The notes: generated from the sequence alone by a model not told the origin. A stretch of 64,000 bases of DNA from Sequoia sempervirens (GCA_007258455.2 VDFB02018477.1:1-64000), one strand, 5' to 3'. Positions 1 through 13,276 are shown, numbered from the stretch's first letter. Translations and numbers: made by a program.

Positions 1-1157
1 GGTTGCCAATGCCACTTGGTATGTTTCCCCCAAATTTATTGTGCTTCAAATTCAAAGAATTTAGCTGGCTTAATATTTGACTAATAAAAGATGGTAAAAT
101 CCTAATAAAATAATTAAAAGACAAGTCTATTTCTAGTAAGGAGGAGCAATTAGTCAAGGCTATTAGAAAAGGAAAGTCATTGCTTTTGCTTGTGAGATAA
201 TTTTCTTGTAAATCAATATGTTGAAGTTGGAGCAGTTTTCCAAACTCCAAGGGTATTGTACCACTTAGTTGGTTGCCACCTAAACCAAGCATTTGAAGTT
301 GACTGCAATTGGAGAGGGAGGTTGGGATTTCTCCAGTGAGTTGGTTTTTCCATGAAAGGAATACTTGTAACTTTGATAGTTTTCCAAGCTCCCAAGGAAT
401 GTGGCCAACTAATTGATTAGTACATGTAACTTCAAACTTTGGAAATGAGTGCAATTGCAAAGGGTAGTAGGAATCACACCGAACAAGTTGTTCTCATACA
501 GATAAAGTAATGTGAGTTGAGTAAGCATGCCCATTTCAATAGGAATACCACCATGGAGTCTATTACCCACTAAGTCCAAGTCAGTTAAAGAGCACAAGTT
601 TCCTAGGGACGCTAAGATTGCGCCTATCAATTGGTTTACTCATTAACCAAGGATTTCTAATTGTGAAAGAAGACTAGCTCATAGGGAATGTGGCCACCTA
701 GATTGTTATAAGATAGAAGGAGATGTTGTAAAGAACAACAATCAGCCAAAGTGGAGGGAATGAGGCCTTCTAATTTATTTTTAGATAATCTAAGTATTCT
801 AAGGTGAAAAAGCCTTCCTAGCTGAGTTGGAATTGGACTGTAAAAGTTGTTATTCACAAGAACAAGTACTCTAAGAAAAGAGAGATTACCAAGAAAAGGG
901 GAAATAGTGCCCACTAAAGACATACCTATGAGATTCAAGGAAACCACACATTGATGATGAGAAGAGCAAGAAACACCAGTCCAATTACAAAAGGAGTGAT
1001 TGGGAGACCAGTCATAGAAAAAATTGTGAGAATCAAGGGAGAGAGAACTCTTAAAAGCCAAAAGAGCATCGTGATCAGAAGAATAAGAAGGAGAAGAATG
1101 TGAGAGAGAAAATAGAAATAGAAAGAAGAGGAGGAGAGAAGCCATCTTCAACTTCAT
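1..1157 (-). pseudogene. LRR receptor-like kinase, N-terminal fragment, frameshifted
   Basis: The minus strand from 1157 encodes a signal peptide (hydrophobic LLLFFLFLFSLS), an LRR N-terminal cap (DHDALLAFKSSL, then a W-x-G-V-x-C motif, NWTGVSC) and leucine-rich repeats of the plant extracellular type (for example LSKNKLEGLIPSTL). The frame breaks at about 670 into a second LRR frame (409-630), and again at about 420-430 into a third (about 410 down to 1). The third frame still reads as canonical repeats such as LTGEIPTSLSNCSQLQMLGL. At least two frameshifts plus stops make this a pseudogene. Such proteins are plasma-membrane receptor kinases (EFR/FLS2/Xa21-like class XII), but the transmembrane and kinase parts would lie left of the window, so receptor class is inference. 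The start at 1157 or the ATG 12 bases downstream both give a signal peptide. The LRR-RLK identity is certain; an assembly error behind one of the frameshifts cannot be excluded. Confidence 0.9.
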
Positions 1158-1221
1158 TTGTATTTCATTTTTAGAAATCTTTTTCCTATGGAATTATGCT
1201 TCTTGTTGGTAGGATTGGCAT

Positions 1222-1233
1222 CCTTATATAGCT
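1222..1233 (-). promoter_or_regulatory. TATA box of the LRR receptor kinase relic
   Basis: The minus strand reads AGCTATATAAGG, about 65 to 75 bases upstream of the first ATG. This is a good plant TATA box and places transcription start near 1190-1200, with a short 5' UTR. It suggests the locus had its own promoter before decay. Seen in sequence; activity is not known. Confidence 0.5.
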
Positions 1234-1321
1234 CTCAACTGAATGACCAACTTGAACTAAAATTGTGCAGCAACTACCTAGATTACGAATATTTGGTAGT
1301 CATAGAATATTCGCGTCCGTG

Positions 1322-1770
1322 TAGATTATGAATTTGGTCTTGTCCTAGAATATCAATTGGTCTTGTACCCTCACTTTGTGTGGTGCACAGTGATTTTATC
1401 TCTTCAAATTTTATGAAGCCACGTGCAATGATAAGAAGTCTTTTTGTTTTTATAGGCCACTTGCATAATCAAGAAAAAATTGTAGCCCATATAAATATTG
1501 TTTAGTTTTAATGGTTAAAGAATTAATAGATATTATTTGTTATGTAAGGATTATGAATTTGGTGTTGTTCATTCATTTTGTGTGGTGATCATTGATCTTA
1601 TTTTCTAAAGATAGGGAAGAATGATAAGCTTTTTTAATGGTCAAACAATTAATAGATACTATTTGTTATGCAAGGATTATGAGTTCAATGTTGTCCACTC
1701 ACTTTGTGTGGTGACTACTGCTCTTATCTTTTAAAGACAATGAATGATGAGAAGTTTTTTTGTTTTCATT
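1322..1770. repeat. Degenerate tandem repeat, about 126-bp unit
   Basis: Three diverged copies of a block containing 'attaatagatattatttg', 'aaggattatgaattt' and 'cactttgtgtggtga' follow one another at about 1322-1440, 1511-1636 and 1637-1765. The last two are offset by 126 bases. The array lies upstream of the LRR pseudogene and has no coding potential. Confidence 0.6.
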
Positions 1771-1927
1771 ATTAGAAAGTTGTGGAAGATTAGTAAGCGA
1801 TTAATTTTATTGAATTGAAATAAAATAAAATAACTGTAAATTAGAATAGCTTAAAACTATATCTCTTCACATTTTAAATAGATGTATTTAATATGTTTAT
1901 ATTAATTTAAAATAATTTTATTGCAAA

Positions 1928-2600
1928 GGGCATGTGCAGGATCATGATGGGTCAAAAAGTGGCGATATGTAAGTGATATGATGGCCCATGTGGCTGATGA
2001 CTTTTTTTTACCCAAAATTGATGAAACGAATAGGGTTTTTAAAGGACATTCTCAGTTTTTCACCAATATAAATTATGTTTTACTTTGAATTTAATAAGCA
2101 ATTATTATTCATTTTCTATTTGAATTACCACTAAAGTCCTGATTGATAGGTTGATTGAAAAACATATATAGCTTTCAAATGGTCACACGTTTTTTAAATC
2201 AGAAACATGTGTCACATTCTATGCTTCGTATACTATAGGATTAAAAAAAAAAAGAATTGAATTTCATGAAGTTTTGACCAAGTTAAGGTGGTCAGACATA
2301 CGAGTATTTATATTTTTTAAAAGTTGGAATAAAAAATTCATAATTAATTATTTACCTAGAAAAAAATCACAAAAAAATATGCATCACATTGGGACATGAG
2401 TCCTCTACTTATATTTAAAATCTTATAAAAAAATATTATAATTTTTTTATGGTTAGGGTGGTCAAACAGACACCTAATTCTTATTTTTTCCCTTAAATTT
2501 AAGTACTACTGCATTGAAATTTCAAATTTTCACCAAATATATTGTAGTCTCTAAACTACTAGGTTTATTTTAATACACAATTATATATCAAAACCAAAAT
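1928..2600 (-). mobile_element. Partial copy of the 27.4-kb TIR element, inverted
   Basis: This block matches 27432-28205 in reverse orientation over about 0.65 kb. One terminal inverted repeat is preserved at 1928-1960 (GGGCATGTGCAGGATCATGA). The opposite terminus is not recognisable beyond about 2600, so the copy is truncated or too diverged. It has no ORF of note and is probably a non-autonomous DNA transposon remnant. A 30-base segment at 2544-2573 is inverted relative to the other copy (see findings). Confidence 0.7.
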
Positions 2601-4620
2601 AGAATATAATTTCTATACTTAAAGTTGTAGATGCGAAGAAAATAAAAAGATGAACATAAATATATTGAACACATAAGAAACAAAGTTTATTTGATGAACT
2701 CAATGCATGTCTTGAGGAGATCATCTTCCTCAGAATCCTCCAAATGAAATGCACCAAAAATGAGTCATTGAATATGTTTCTCAAGAGGTACTAGTACTAC
2801 AAGGGATATGACGATTTGTTGAAAGTGAAAGAATGTTTATTTGTATTTGGGAACCTAAACATGTTTAGTCTTGGCCTCCCTTTCAGTGATGATAACAATA
2901 GGAAAAATAGAAAATAAAATAGTGAGACAAAGTTAAGGTTTAGGATTTGGTGTGTGAAAATCAAGTGGAGGTTTCATTTTAGGAAGGGTGTGTTTAATTG
3001 TTGTATTTTTTGATTCATTTTAATTTTAGGTTGAGGAAGATTTTAGTTTTGAGATCAAATTTTATTTTTGATTGAGAAGATGATTTATGTTGTGTGATAT
3101 TTTAGAGTGTTGTGGAATAGAGGGGTTAATTTTAAGAATAATTATAAGAGGAACTAAAGTAGGAATAAGTGAAGGAAAATATTGAGGAGAGGGTAATGTC
3201 TTGAATGCTTAAGATAAAGATAAGTGGGTGATGGGTTGAGAGGAGGAGAATCATCAAAATGTAAATTTGTTTCTTTTCAAATATGTATTATTTGATATGT
3301 TGTTGTCTATATTATTTATAAATGGAATATGCGAAATATTAGTTCATTCCATAGGATTTTTGGTGGGAGTGGTATTGAATGTGGCTATGATATAAAAATA
3401 ATAATTTTTTTTTATATATTGATTAAAAGAGGTTAGTGTAATTTATGATAGATGGTGGCAAACCTTCCTTGATGAAGAATTTGACATATAATACAAGATG
3501 GAGAGGATAGAATAAAATTGGATTAGCTAAGGATGACCAAGAAAAAATTAGAAATGATCAAAAGTAGGAATGATGTTAAAGAGGACGCACTCTTCATGAT
3601 CAACAAGGGGTAATGTAAGATTAATGGATCATAGAAGACTTTGAAGAATCTTGTTCTAAAATAAAAAAAAAAAAAAATCCCGAATGAGCATCTATGTAGG
3701 TTGTTCCCAATAGTTATTCCTTATAATAAATTTTAAGTTAAGAACCAAGGTCAACCAAAATATCATGGGTAGGTTTATGAAAAATAGTGGGAGAAAGATA
3801 GAGAATCATATGATATCCATTATAAGAAATCTCATCAAAGAAAAAGGTAATGGATGTCTTTTGAAAGGAAGAAAATTTTTGGTTTCAAGAGAACCAATAA
3901 AATTGGAAAAAAAGGATGAGAGAGTGTCACAACTTGAAGGATACAAACCTAAAATTTTATTAAATTTTGACCAATATTTTTTTAATATTAAATAATTACA
4001 CTAAATTCAATCCTAATAATGTGTAATAAAGATTCATTTGATCTTCAATAATGAATCTTATAAATCAAGCTAAAAGATAAAATATATGCATTGGTCCATT
4101 GTACACAAGTCACAACATGCCAACCCTTGCTAAGCGATTAGTATTATTGGATCCATATAACCTAGGTTGTAGGCCTTTTACAATAGAAACTAATCATTAA
4201 AAAAAAAAAAAAAAATTAGCTACATTGAGCTTACTCATGTTTAACATGTGTGATCCAAGATTATTATCTATACTTTTTTACTTCTCTCCACATAGACCAT
4301 AGAAAGAACTAAGTTCATAATTGAAGGTATAATACATGTATATAAAATAATGTTGATCATCAAATAATCAAGTATTTAGTTAAACAATTAGAAAGATGCT
4401 AATATTTTGGCATATCTATCATTCCATATGAATAGAAATTTTGTTATATATATTTTGATTCTAAGATCTACAAAGTAAACATTTTGAGTTTTAACTATTT
4501 GTAATCGCATAAATTTATACACCTAATGCAAACTCCCATTAATTTACCCTCATTTTAGCCTAACAAGTCTGATGATGTGAATTTCACCAACCTAAGCTTA
4601 CTCTTTGGCATGTGTACTTG
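2601..4620. other. AT-rich spacer without recognised gene
   Basis: About 2 kb of low-GC sequence with poly-A and poly-T runs. The longest open frames (67 and 76 codons at 2581-2784 and 3765-3995) show no domain, composition or start context suggesting a gene. The last part, about 4500-4620, is the pre-insertion flank of retrotransposon C. Confidence 0.6.
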
Positions 4621-4625
4621 GTGTT
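4621..4625. repeat. Left target-site duplication of element C (GTGTT)
   Basis: GTGTT directly precedes the 5' LTR start of C (TGCATAGG) and recurs exactly at 25164-25168 after the 3' LTR. Removing C and one copy rejoins the pre-insertion sequence. Confidence 0.8.
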
Positions 4626-4814
4626 TGCATAGGAGTGAATTTTCACACCTCTTGAAATTCCCCTCTTACACCATCTTCTTTAGAAAAATCAAGTCCGACC
4701 AAGAAATTCCACATCAACTATTTGCAATGCATCCACTTGGTGCTTGTCTTATGTGTCAGTGGGGGAATTTTTGTTGGGGATGCATGTACGATGCATGAAA
4801 ATTTACACGGGGTG
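4626..4814 (+). repeat. 5' LTR of C, first part
   Basis: Matches the start of the 3' LTR at 23917 onward, including the shared 'tgcatccacttggtgcttgt'. Element E inserted 189 bases into this LTR, which continues at 19146. Confidence 0.85.
4810..4814. repeat. Left target-site duplication of element E (GGGTG)
   Basis: GGGTG abuts the TGTAACGCCC end of E and is repeated exactly at 19141-19145. Five bases is the normal duplication length for Ty3/gypsy integrases. Confidence 0.9.
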
Positions 4815-5805
4815 TGTAACGCCCCGCCGTGCGAACCCCAAAGGACAACAACACAACAATTATTGCAGCAATTTTTTTTTTAAAAAATCTTTTTAAATAA
4901 ACATAACATACACATTAAGTCATAACATGAATTTCATTTAAATAGATTCATTAACACATACATCCCTTGGGGTACACGAAGAGTCATTACACGACCTAGA
5001 TCCATACAACATCAATAAAGAATAAAATCCAAAGATATAAAGTAAACAATAACAAATATAACACATACATGAAAAATTCATTGATAAGAAGCCATCTGCA
5101 CATAAGTACAACATATGCATGATTAACATAACACATTGAATAACAACTGTCATAGCCAATATCCACACCAAGTTTAACATTCATTACAGCACAATGTTTA
5201 AGAAGTACAATGATACAAAAGTGTTCCAAATATGAATGAAACCATCACCAGATAGCATGATACAAATGAATAGATGAATACAAAGTATCATAACTGGCTC
5301 CAAGAAAAAAATACAACTCTGGAGTCACTGCAACAGCACCAATCCGCACCTCTCGATCCTCGACTAGGGACCCAATGGGGTGCTTAGCACGTTCCACCCG
5401 ACCATGTGAGTCCGAAGACCCACCCCCCGTGCTAGGAGCTAACAAGAAGGAGACCTCAACCAAGAACATCCAACAGGGAACCACTAGACTCAACGTCATA
5501 CAAAAGTATCATAACACTCAGGAATTACAATGACACAATCCAACCACATCCAAGAGTCATAAATCTCATCACATGAATCAAAGCAATAACCAGTAAACAA
5601 ATAACCAAAGGATGATCATGAAACACTTCCTAAAACATAATACAATTCCAATAACATCATATAACAGTACCATAAGAGTACAAGGTCAAAACCCAAACAT
5701 CAACAAGATTTATACAAGACCAAAGAATACACTAAAGATCAAATAGGGTAAAACCATAAATCAATTCAAAACAACTATGTTTCATCAGTTCAAGACAAAG
5801 AACCA

Positions 5806-6240
5806 CTTCTAGAGGATTTCCAAAGGAGAAACATAATAAGGAGCGTTAGAGGAGAGTGTCATCGCATGGCTTAACATGGATTCTCCAGACTACCTATCGC
5901 AAGGTGCCGCCTCCGTCTACTAACGAATTATCCAGACAATCCGAGCGCTAGGAGCCGCCTCCATCTATGGTTATCCAGACTACCTATCTCAAGGAGCCGC
6001 TCCATAGGGTTGCTCATGCGGAATCGTTAACCTTTCATGAAGACAAGGTAACGATCTTTGCCAACCACGGCCTTCTCAATCCCCTTTAGCTTGTGATAGC
6101 ACTAAACGAGGACGAGGCATCAATTATCTTTTTAATGTGATTCTACCCACCCCCTAGTTAATTATTTAAATTATCACTTATTAATTTCACTCTAACGAGG
6201 GCTATCCTGGCGCCCCTTTGTGCGCCGACCACCCACTTAG
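5806..6240 (-). other. Conserved repeat-bearing LTR core (E, 3' LTR copy)
   Basis: On the minus strand this segment runs from GGGTGGTCGGCGCAC through GAAGGCCGTGGTTGGCAAAG and a set of 45-50 base repeats (GGCGGC..CC..GTCTGGATAA) to CGATGACACTCTCC. Counterparts occur in the LTRs of A (45948-46345, 54670-55065) and, more diverged, G (59610-59970), although the surrounding LTR sequence differs. Retention across three LTR families suggests a cis-acting role; function is inference. Confidence 0.6.
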
Positions 6241-6902
6241 AGCCACTCTCTCTCTCTAGACACTCAAAACATAAAACCAAAATCCAAGGGTTGTACAACA
6301 TAACAAGTACATTAGATCACAACAGAGAAGCATGCAAGGGCACTACCCATCTTGACATAAATACATAATCAAAATCTCAACGATTCATGTACAACCCTTT
6401 CAAAATCGTGAAACCAAAACACTTGCCACAACAAGGGCACATAAAAGGAGGAACATTAACCAATAGTAAAATAAACCTCTGGAAGATTCTCAAAAAGTTT
6501 ACACTAGTGTTTCCCCATCAAGGAACTAACAGCAATAATTGCAAGACCTCAAAGAACTATTTCCAATATAAATATAATGATCAAATACACCAAAATAAGA
6601 TCAACAACTCCACTCAACAACACCAACAACTTCGATACGAACTAAATCGAGAATCCAAGGGAAACCTCTATTTTCTCCTCTCGGAATACCCATAATTCAA
6701 AGAACTTTTCAATTTGACTCATCAAGTAGAACCATCAATCATGACAAAGTTAACATTAACCAATTTACCACTTAGGTAAAGAACAAAAGAACACATACTG
6801 GTTCCCAACGAATAGCAACATAAATAAAATGAGAGAAAAACTCCAACTCAAAAATCAACTCAGGAAAAGTCACATTGAAAGAATCCATAAAACCACACAT
6901 TC

Positions 6903-9900
6903 TAATAATATATCCATTCATTCAATAAGAAGTAACTTGAAACATTTTAAAAAGAACATTAGTTTAAAGATCAATCATTTCCAACATTTAAGTATAGCAC
7001 AATATTACGAAGTGAAAATAAAATCTAATGGTTTAAGCCATAAGACACTATTCACAAGTATACTCTTCCAAACACAATATATTCCAATTTACACATTATA
7101 ACAACAAGCTCCCTTCGAAGATCAACCCACTCAAACCAACAATTTGATCCTGATATCAATCACAAGTATTTTCTAGAATTGTTCTTATAGAAATCCCACC
7201 AATCAACTATTAAAAGAATATGAGGGAAATTGACTTAGAAAAGATCATCTAATTTTATTCATTTACATAAACCCTTTGTTTAACTAAATATAATTAATCA
7301 AAACATTTATCGAATCAACAATCCTTCACTAGCCTTTATCGTAATACCCAACTATTTAAAGTTTTCAAATTTATTTACTTCCATTTATCTTATAAATCAA
7401 TTCTCCCACCTAAACAGAAATAATCCTTATCGCCAATATTATCTACATACATCAACAACATACAAAACTCTACTTTTCATTATTTCTAAGTTAACTATCC
7501 CACTTGAAACTAATCAAATTGAGAATAAACTAATCTATCAATGTTACCCAAATTATTAACATAAGGAAACTCTCTCTCTAATCATTTTACTAACCTACTC
7601 AATAACATAATACCTAACTTAACTACCTAATAATTCTAATTTTCTAACTCCTATATATAAATCATTTTCAGAATATAAACACGTTAATTACAAATTCTTA
7701 AGGAATAATTCCATACAAGGAAACCATCAAACACATCAACCTTGAAGATTTATATTATAATTTTCCTTAATTTAAATCTCACGTTAAAAACTTTTAACCT
7801 GTCTTTCCATCCTAATTTAGATACAATGATTAATAATATTCAAAAAGGACATATGTTTCTTCCTAAGGTAACAAATGTGAGAATTCTAACTGCACCATCC
7901 TTAACACCTAATGACTAACTACCTGGCAAGATTTCATGCCAACAATTAATAACTTTATTTATTCAGAACAAGATCCTCTAATTATATCTCACCTCAAACA
8001 ATATCCAACCTAATTATTATAAACAAATATATATATATATATAATCTTCACTTTCTGATTAAAAATAAGAGATCATTTATCTAGCTGGGATAAAATCTAA
8101 TTCTTCACAGCACAACCTTAACCTAAATAAAATTAATATTTTACTTATGATTGATTTTATATTTTATTTATTCAATTCTTTTAATATAAATAAATCATTT
8201 CCCTCCAAGTATTACTTCCCTAATAATCAATTTATTTTAACCACTAAGTTTAATAACTAACAAAATGCAACTTATTATTATAATAAACCCTTAACATCTT
8301 TATTATTTCTCTATTTATCTCAAAACCTATCATACTAGCAAACCAAAATTTAATTTAACTCTTTATAAATTATATTTATTATCAGCAAAATGCAACCATA
8401 AGGGAGCAGCTTGACAGCAGCCTCGTATTTTAAGCATAACGCCAAAACTATAATCTGGGTATTTGAGATTTTTGGACAGCAAATAGAAAACTGAAATTTG
8501 GAGAAACCCTTTAAATTTACCAGCAAACTAGTTTGTATAAAAAATGTTATGGATGACACAACTAGACTGTTTGAATAGAGTCACAAGGAAACAGTTCATT
8601 TACAGACAGTTTACAGTCTCAAAATACATATATTGAATACCATATTTATGTAAGTATATATAAAATGAAAGGAAGGAAAATACAAATTTGTACAGCCCGA
8701 AAAATAAGACATTTAAAATACTCAGCTAAATTTTGAAGTTGGCATACAAAAGATTTCAAGGAAGAAGGAAATCTTTCACAGGAAAACATCTATTCACTAT
8801 TTGTAAGGAAAATATTTAAAAGAAAACCTGGAAGTCGCTTTCCCTTTTGAATTCCTCTTCTTTCTTTCTTTTCAAAAAAAATCTCTTTTCTTGTTCCTTC
8901 CTTCGTGGAAATTGCTTTCAGTAAAATTCCTCCCTCTCTTCACAGGTTGCCAATTATCTTCCCAAAGTCCCCCTTGGCATTCGGAAAAATCACCCTCTTA
9001 TTTTCTTTCTTGGTCAGTTACCAACCAAGAACGAATTCCCAACCACCGAATGACTTTTCACCTTCCCCAAACCGAAACTTGAATTTCAAATAATATTTAT
9101 TTGTATGTTTATTATTTATTTAATTATAATATTCAAGTTTGATTTATTTACTTCATTTAAACCATTAATAATATATCCATTCATTCAATAAGAAGTAACT
9201 TGAAACATTTTAAAAAGAACATTAGTTTAAAGATCAATCATTTCCAACATTTAAGTATAGCACAATATTACGAAGTGAAAATAAAATCTAATGGTTTAAG
9301 CCATAAGACACTATTCACAAGTATACTCTTCCAAACACAATATATTCCAATTTACACATTATAACAACAAGCTCCCTTCGAAGATCAACCCACTCAAACC
9401 AACAATTTGATCCTGATATCAATCACAAGTATTTTCTAGAACTGTTCTTATAGAAATCCCACCAATCAACTATTAAAAGAATATGAGGGAAATTGACTTA
9501 GAAAAGATCATCTAATTTTATTCATTTACATAAACCCTTTGTTTAACTAAATATAATTAATCAAAACATTTATCGAATCAACAATCCTTCACTAGCCTTT
9601 ATCGTAATACCCAACTATTTAAAGTTTTCAAATTTATTTACTTCCATTTATCTTATAAATCAATTCTCCCACCTAAACAGAAATAATCCTTATCACCAAT
9701 ATTATCTACATACATCAACAACATACAAAACTCTACTTTTCATTATTTCTAAGTTAACTATCCCACTCGAAACTAATCAAATTGAGAATAAACTAATCTA
9801 TCAATGTTACCCAAATTATTAACATAAGGAAACTCTCTCTCTAATCACTTTACTAACCTACTCAATAACATAATACCTAACTTAACTACCTAATAATTCT

Positions 9901-11495
9901 AATTTTCTAACTCCTATAAATAAATTATTTTTTTGAATATAAACACATTAATTACAAAGTCTTAAGGAATAATTCCATACAAGGAAACCATCAAACACAT
10001 CAACCTTGAAGAACACTATCTTAAAACACTTACAATGAACAGGCCATTGAGACATCTCCATAAATATCCCACAAATAACACCCATCTTAAAACAATTAAA
10101 TAACACTTAACCAATAATCAAAGCACTTTGTTTACATTTACTCACACATTATAACCATAAAGACCTTCCTTTAATTTAAGCATTATTTCAACGTTTTTAC
10201 CACTTATTTTAATATATCCACTTAATTTAATTAAGAGAGTATTACTACAAATAATTATATTTAAAATAACTATATCATTTATAAGATAACCAACTCCATC
10301 CACTGTTTAATACGAATCCTAATTATAACTTTAAAATGTAATACTACAATGACAATTCTATAATTTACAACTTTATTATAATACTAAGGTGACGACACTA
10401 ATGGATTATTTCACACAGTAGTTTGATAAATAATTATCATTCAACTTAACCTAAATAAAATTAATATTTTACTTATGATTGATTTTATATTTTATTTATT
10501 CAATTCTTTTAATATAAATAAATCATTTCCCTCCAAGTATTACTCCCCTAATAATCAATTTATTTTAACCACTAAGTTTAATAATTAACAAAATGCAGCT
10601 TATTTTATAATAAACCCTTAACATCTTTATTATTTCTCTATTTATCTCAAAACCTATCATACTAGCAGACCAAAATTTAATTTAACTCTTTATAGATTAT
10701 ATTTATTATCAGCAAAACGCAACCATAAGGGAGCAGCTTGACAGCAGCCTCGTATTTTAAGCATAACGCCAAAACTATAATCTGGGTATTTGAGATTTTT
10801 GGACAGCAAATAGAAAACTGGAATTTGGAGAAACCCTTTAAATTTACCAGCAAACTAGTTTGTATAAAAAATGTTATGGATGACACAACTAGACTGTTTG
10901 AATAGAGTCACAGGAAACAGTTCATTTACAGACAGTTTATAGTCTCAAAATACATATATTGAATACCATATTTATGTAAGTATATATAAAATGAAAGGAA
11001 GGAAAATACAAATTTGTACAGCCCAAAAAATAAGACATTTAAAATACTCAGCTAAATTTTGAAGTTGGCATACAAAAGATTTCAAGGAAGAAGGAAATCT
11101 TTCACAGAAAAACATCTATTCACTATTTGTAAGGAAAATATTTAAAAGAAAACCTGGAAGTCGCTTTCCCTTTTGAATTCCTCTTCTTTCTTTCTTTTCA
11201 AAAAAAATCTCTTTTCTTGTTCCTTCCTTCGTGGAAATTGCTTTCAGTAAAAAAAATTCCTCCCTCTCTCCACAGGTTGCCAATTATCTTCCCAAAGTCC
11301 CCCTTGGCATTTGGAAAAATCACCCTCTTATTTTCTTTCTTGGTCAGTTACCAACCAAGAACGAATTCCCAACCACCGAATGACTTTTCACCTTCCCCAA
11401 ACCGAAACTTGAATTTCAAATAATATTTATTTGTATGTTTATTATTTATTTAATTATAATATTCAAGTTTGATTTATTTACTTCATTTAAACCAT
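6903..11495. repeat. Direct tandem duplication inside the E 3' LTR (about 2.3-kb unit)
   Basis: Copy 1 is 6903-9165 and copy 2 is 9166-11495, joined at the short homology TAATAATAT that occurs at the start and just past the end of the unit. The copies are not equivalent. Copy 1 holds a block (7745-8105) matching 17215-17600 of the other LTR; copy 2 instead holds a block (10016-10430) matching 16185-16610. The intact LTR carries both blocks in series. Confidence 0.8.
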
Positions 11496-12069
11496 TAATA
11501 ATATTTTATTTGCCAAAACACAGAAGTATCATAACTTTTATTTCAAATCATGCTAATCAATTAAAATCTATTGGCAATAATATTTACCCTTTTAAACATT
11601 AATAATATTTTATTAGAATTTATTTCGTCACATTACTTACCATAATAGCATTATTTAACTTATCAATTATAATTAGGTACCAAACTTTTACTAGCTTTTC
11701 TCGATTTTACCTTCCTTCAAACTTAAGTAAAATTTTAATATCTAATCCTCTCTAATACTATTAAATTTATTAAGCGAATTTAATCAAAAAAATGATAATT
11801 ACCTTTCCTCAACTTATCGATTAATTTAAATAACTAACTCCCAAAGATAATTAAATTAACGTTTATTATTGAATCTAATTCTTTATTTAATTCCAAACGA
11901 AACAGGTAACCTTATAATTAAATTAATTTTATTAACCAAATCCAAACATATTATTAGTGTTACCTCATAACCTTAAAATTAAATTAAATAATAATATCAC
12001 CACATCATCATGACATTACTAACAACTACTTACTTAACATCAATGATGACTGAAACATAGGGCACTACA

Positions 12070-12083
12070 TCCTCCCCCCTAGG
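12070..12083 (-). other. Polypurine tract of E
   Basis: The minus strand reads CCTAGGGGGGAGGA directly before the 3' LTR start TGTAGTGCCC. This primes plus-strand DNA synthesis in LTR elements. It is identical to the tract of G at 62601-62614 and nearly so to that of A at 51949-51960. Confidence 0.85.
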
Positions 12084-12289
12084 CTTCAACTTACTCCTGG
12101 AAGTTGAGCTCAGGCACAATCCATAAACTAACAAAAACATAAGCACATCAACACCACAAGTCAAATCATCAATTAAACATCATCAAGCAAGCAACGAAAA
12201 TTAAACAAACCAAAAATAAGGAAATGATACCAAAATGATAATAGTAACGGGGTTGCAACCAAACTAAGTCAAGGAAACTTTCTTATCAG

Positions 12290-12475
12290 CTCTTATGTTC
12301 AACGTCAAGCCCATTGGGTGTTTATGATGCTCGCCCAGTCCTGACAATGCAGGTGGAATCGAGACTTAATTCCTGCAATTCTGCATGAAAACAAACGTTG
12401 TGCACGATACATATATATCACAAATACATCGTGAGAGGAAATCCCAGCATAGTAGGGCACTCGCGAGCGAGTGAT
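12290..12475 (-). promoter_or_regulatory. Hairpin-TATA promoter-like block in the E interior
   Basis: On the minus strand: the perfect hairpin CACTCGC-TC-GCGAGTG (12458-12473), then ATATATATGTAT (near 12408-12420), then TCTCGATTCCACCTG (near 12350). The same order occurs in the A 5' LTR (43361-43530) and G LTRs (56056-56200, 62903-63040), about 290 bases inside the LTR. Here it lies between primer site and polypurine tract. Order and spacing suggest a core promoter; no expression evidence is available. Confidence 0.5.
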
Positions 12476-13258
12476 ACCACACTGTCCCTCCCACTAACCA
12501 CACATAATAGTCAAAACAATTCTAATAACTCATAAATAGTTTGCTTCTTACTAGTTAAACAATATTCTCATAAGGATGCTAACCATAAACCTAATCCATC
12601 TACTATATCCCAATGAATTACTACTTGACATTATAAGTACCTATACCTACATATTACATTTACATTACCTTCGTCACTATGCTTTCTGAAGCCAAGTTCC
12701 TGTAAATCAAAAGCTAACATAGAACATTGCACATTAGTACCAATAATTCAAGTTGCATTTTAACCTCAAGATACTATATTCTGCTAAAAATCATAGAATA
12801 ATTATCCACCAAACATCATATTTTCGTTAAAACTCATAATTTTCACCCAAAGAACTCCACGTTAACCATTATTCCACACCAAATCTCACATCAATTTCAA
12901 CAAAAAGGCAAAATTTTACACCTTCACAGATTCAAGAAAACATAATTCATCACTCAAAGACAACAAAATTGCAGATTTCACACACACTTGACATATCACA
13001 CACATAAAACACATCACCAAGACAAACTTCACACTGAAAATCAAGGGTCCATAGAGCATCCCCGACAGGAAGGATATCGGTGCATTGCGCACTACACCGT
13101 GGGTCCTATCCTTTCAATCGGTTTCCTGCACCATTGACCCAACACCGGTTAACAGAAGAAACTCAGGTTCACAACAATGACAACAAAAAAGTGAAACTCA
13201 AGACGCACGGGTCTAAGCGCAAGGTTACATAGTGAGCACACAGTGCCCAGTGTATGAA

Positions 13259-13276
13259 CCTATGCTCTAATACCAA
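13259..13276 (-). other. Primer-binding site of E
   Basis: The minus strand reads TTGGTATTAGAGCATAGG a few bases inside the 5' LTR end. TGGTATCAGAGC is the usual site for the 3' end of plant initiator methionine tRNA; this copy has one C-to-T change. It matches G (60714 onward) at that change and A (47164-47180) otherwise. Confidence 0.8.

Larger units (their letters stand above)
4815..12069 (-). repeat. 3' LTR of E (7.3 kb, with internal tandem duplication)
   Basis: Nearly identical to 13280-19140 at both ends (4815-6900 against 13280-15360, and about 11500-12069 against 18570-19140). Its middle differs: a 2.3-kb block occurs twice (6903-9165 and 9166-11495), which explains the 1.4-kb length difference. 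Short ORFs inside, such as those at 4938-5499 and 6829-7101, also appear in the other LTR; they have no recognisable product and are not called. Confidence 0.85.

Noticed and set aside
213..395. 60-codon ORF in the LRR region
   Set aside because: Out of frame with the LRR coding frame, which reads canonical repeats through the same bases.
4938..5499. Three ORFs repeated at 13462-13965
   Set aside because: They repeat only because both E LTRs contain the sequence; no recognisable protein and no conservation beyond that.
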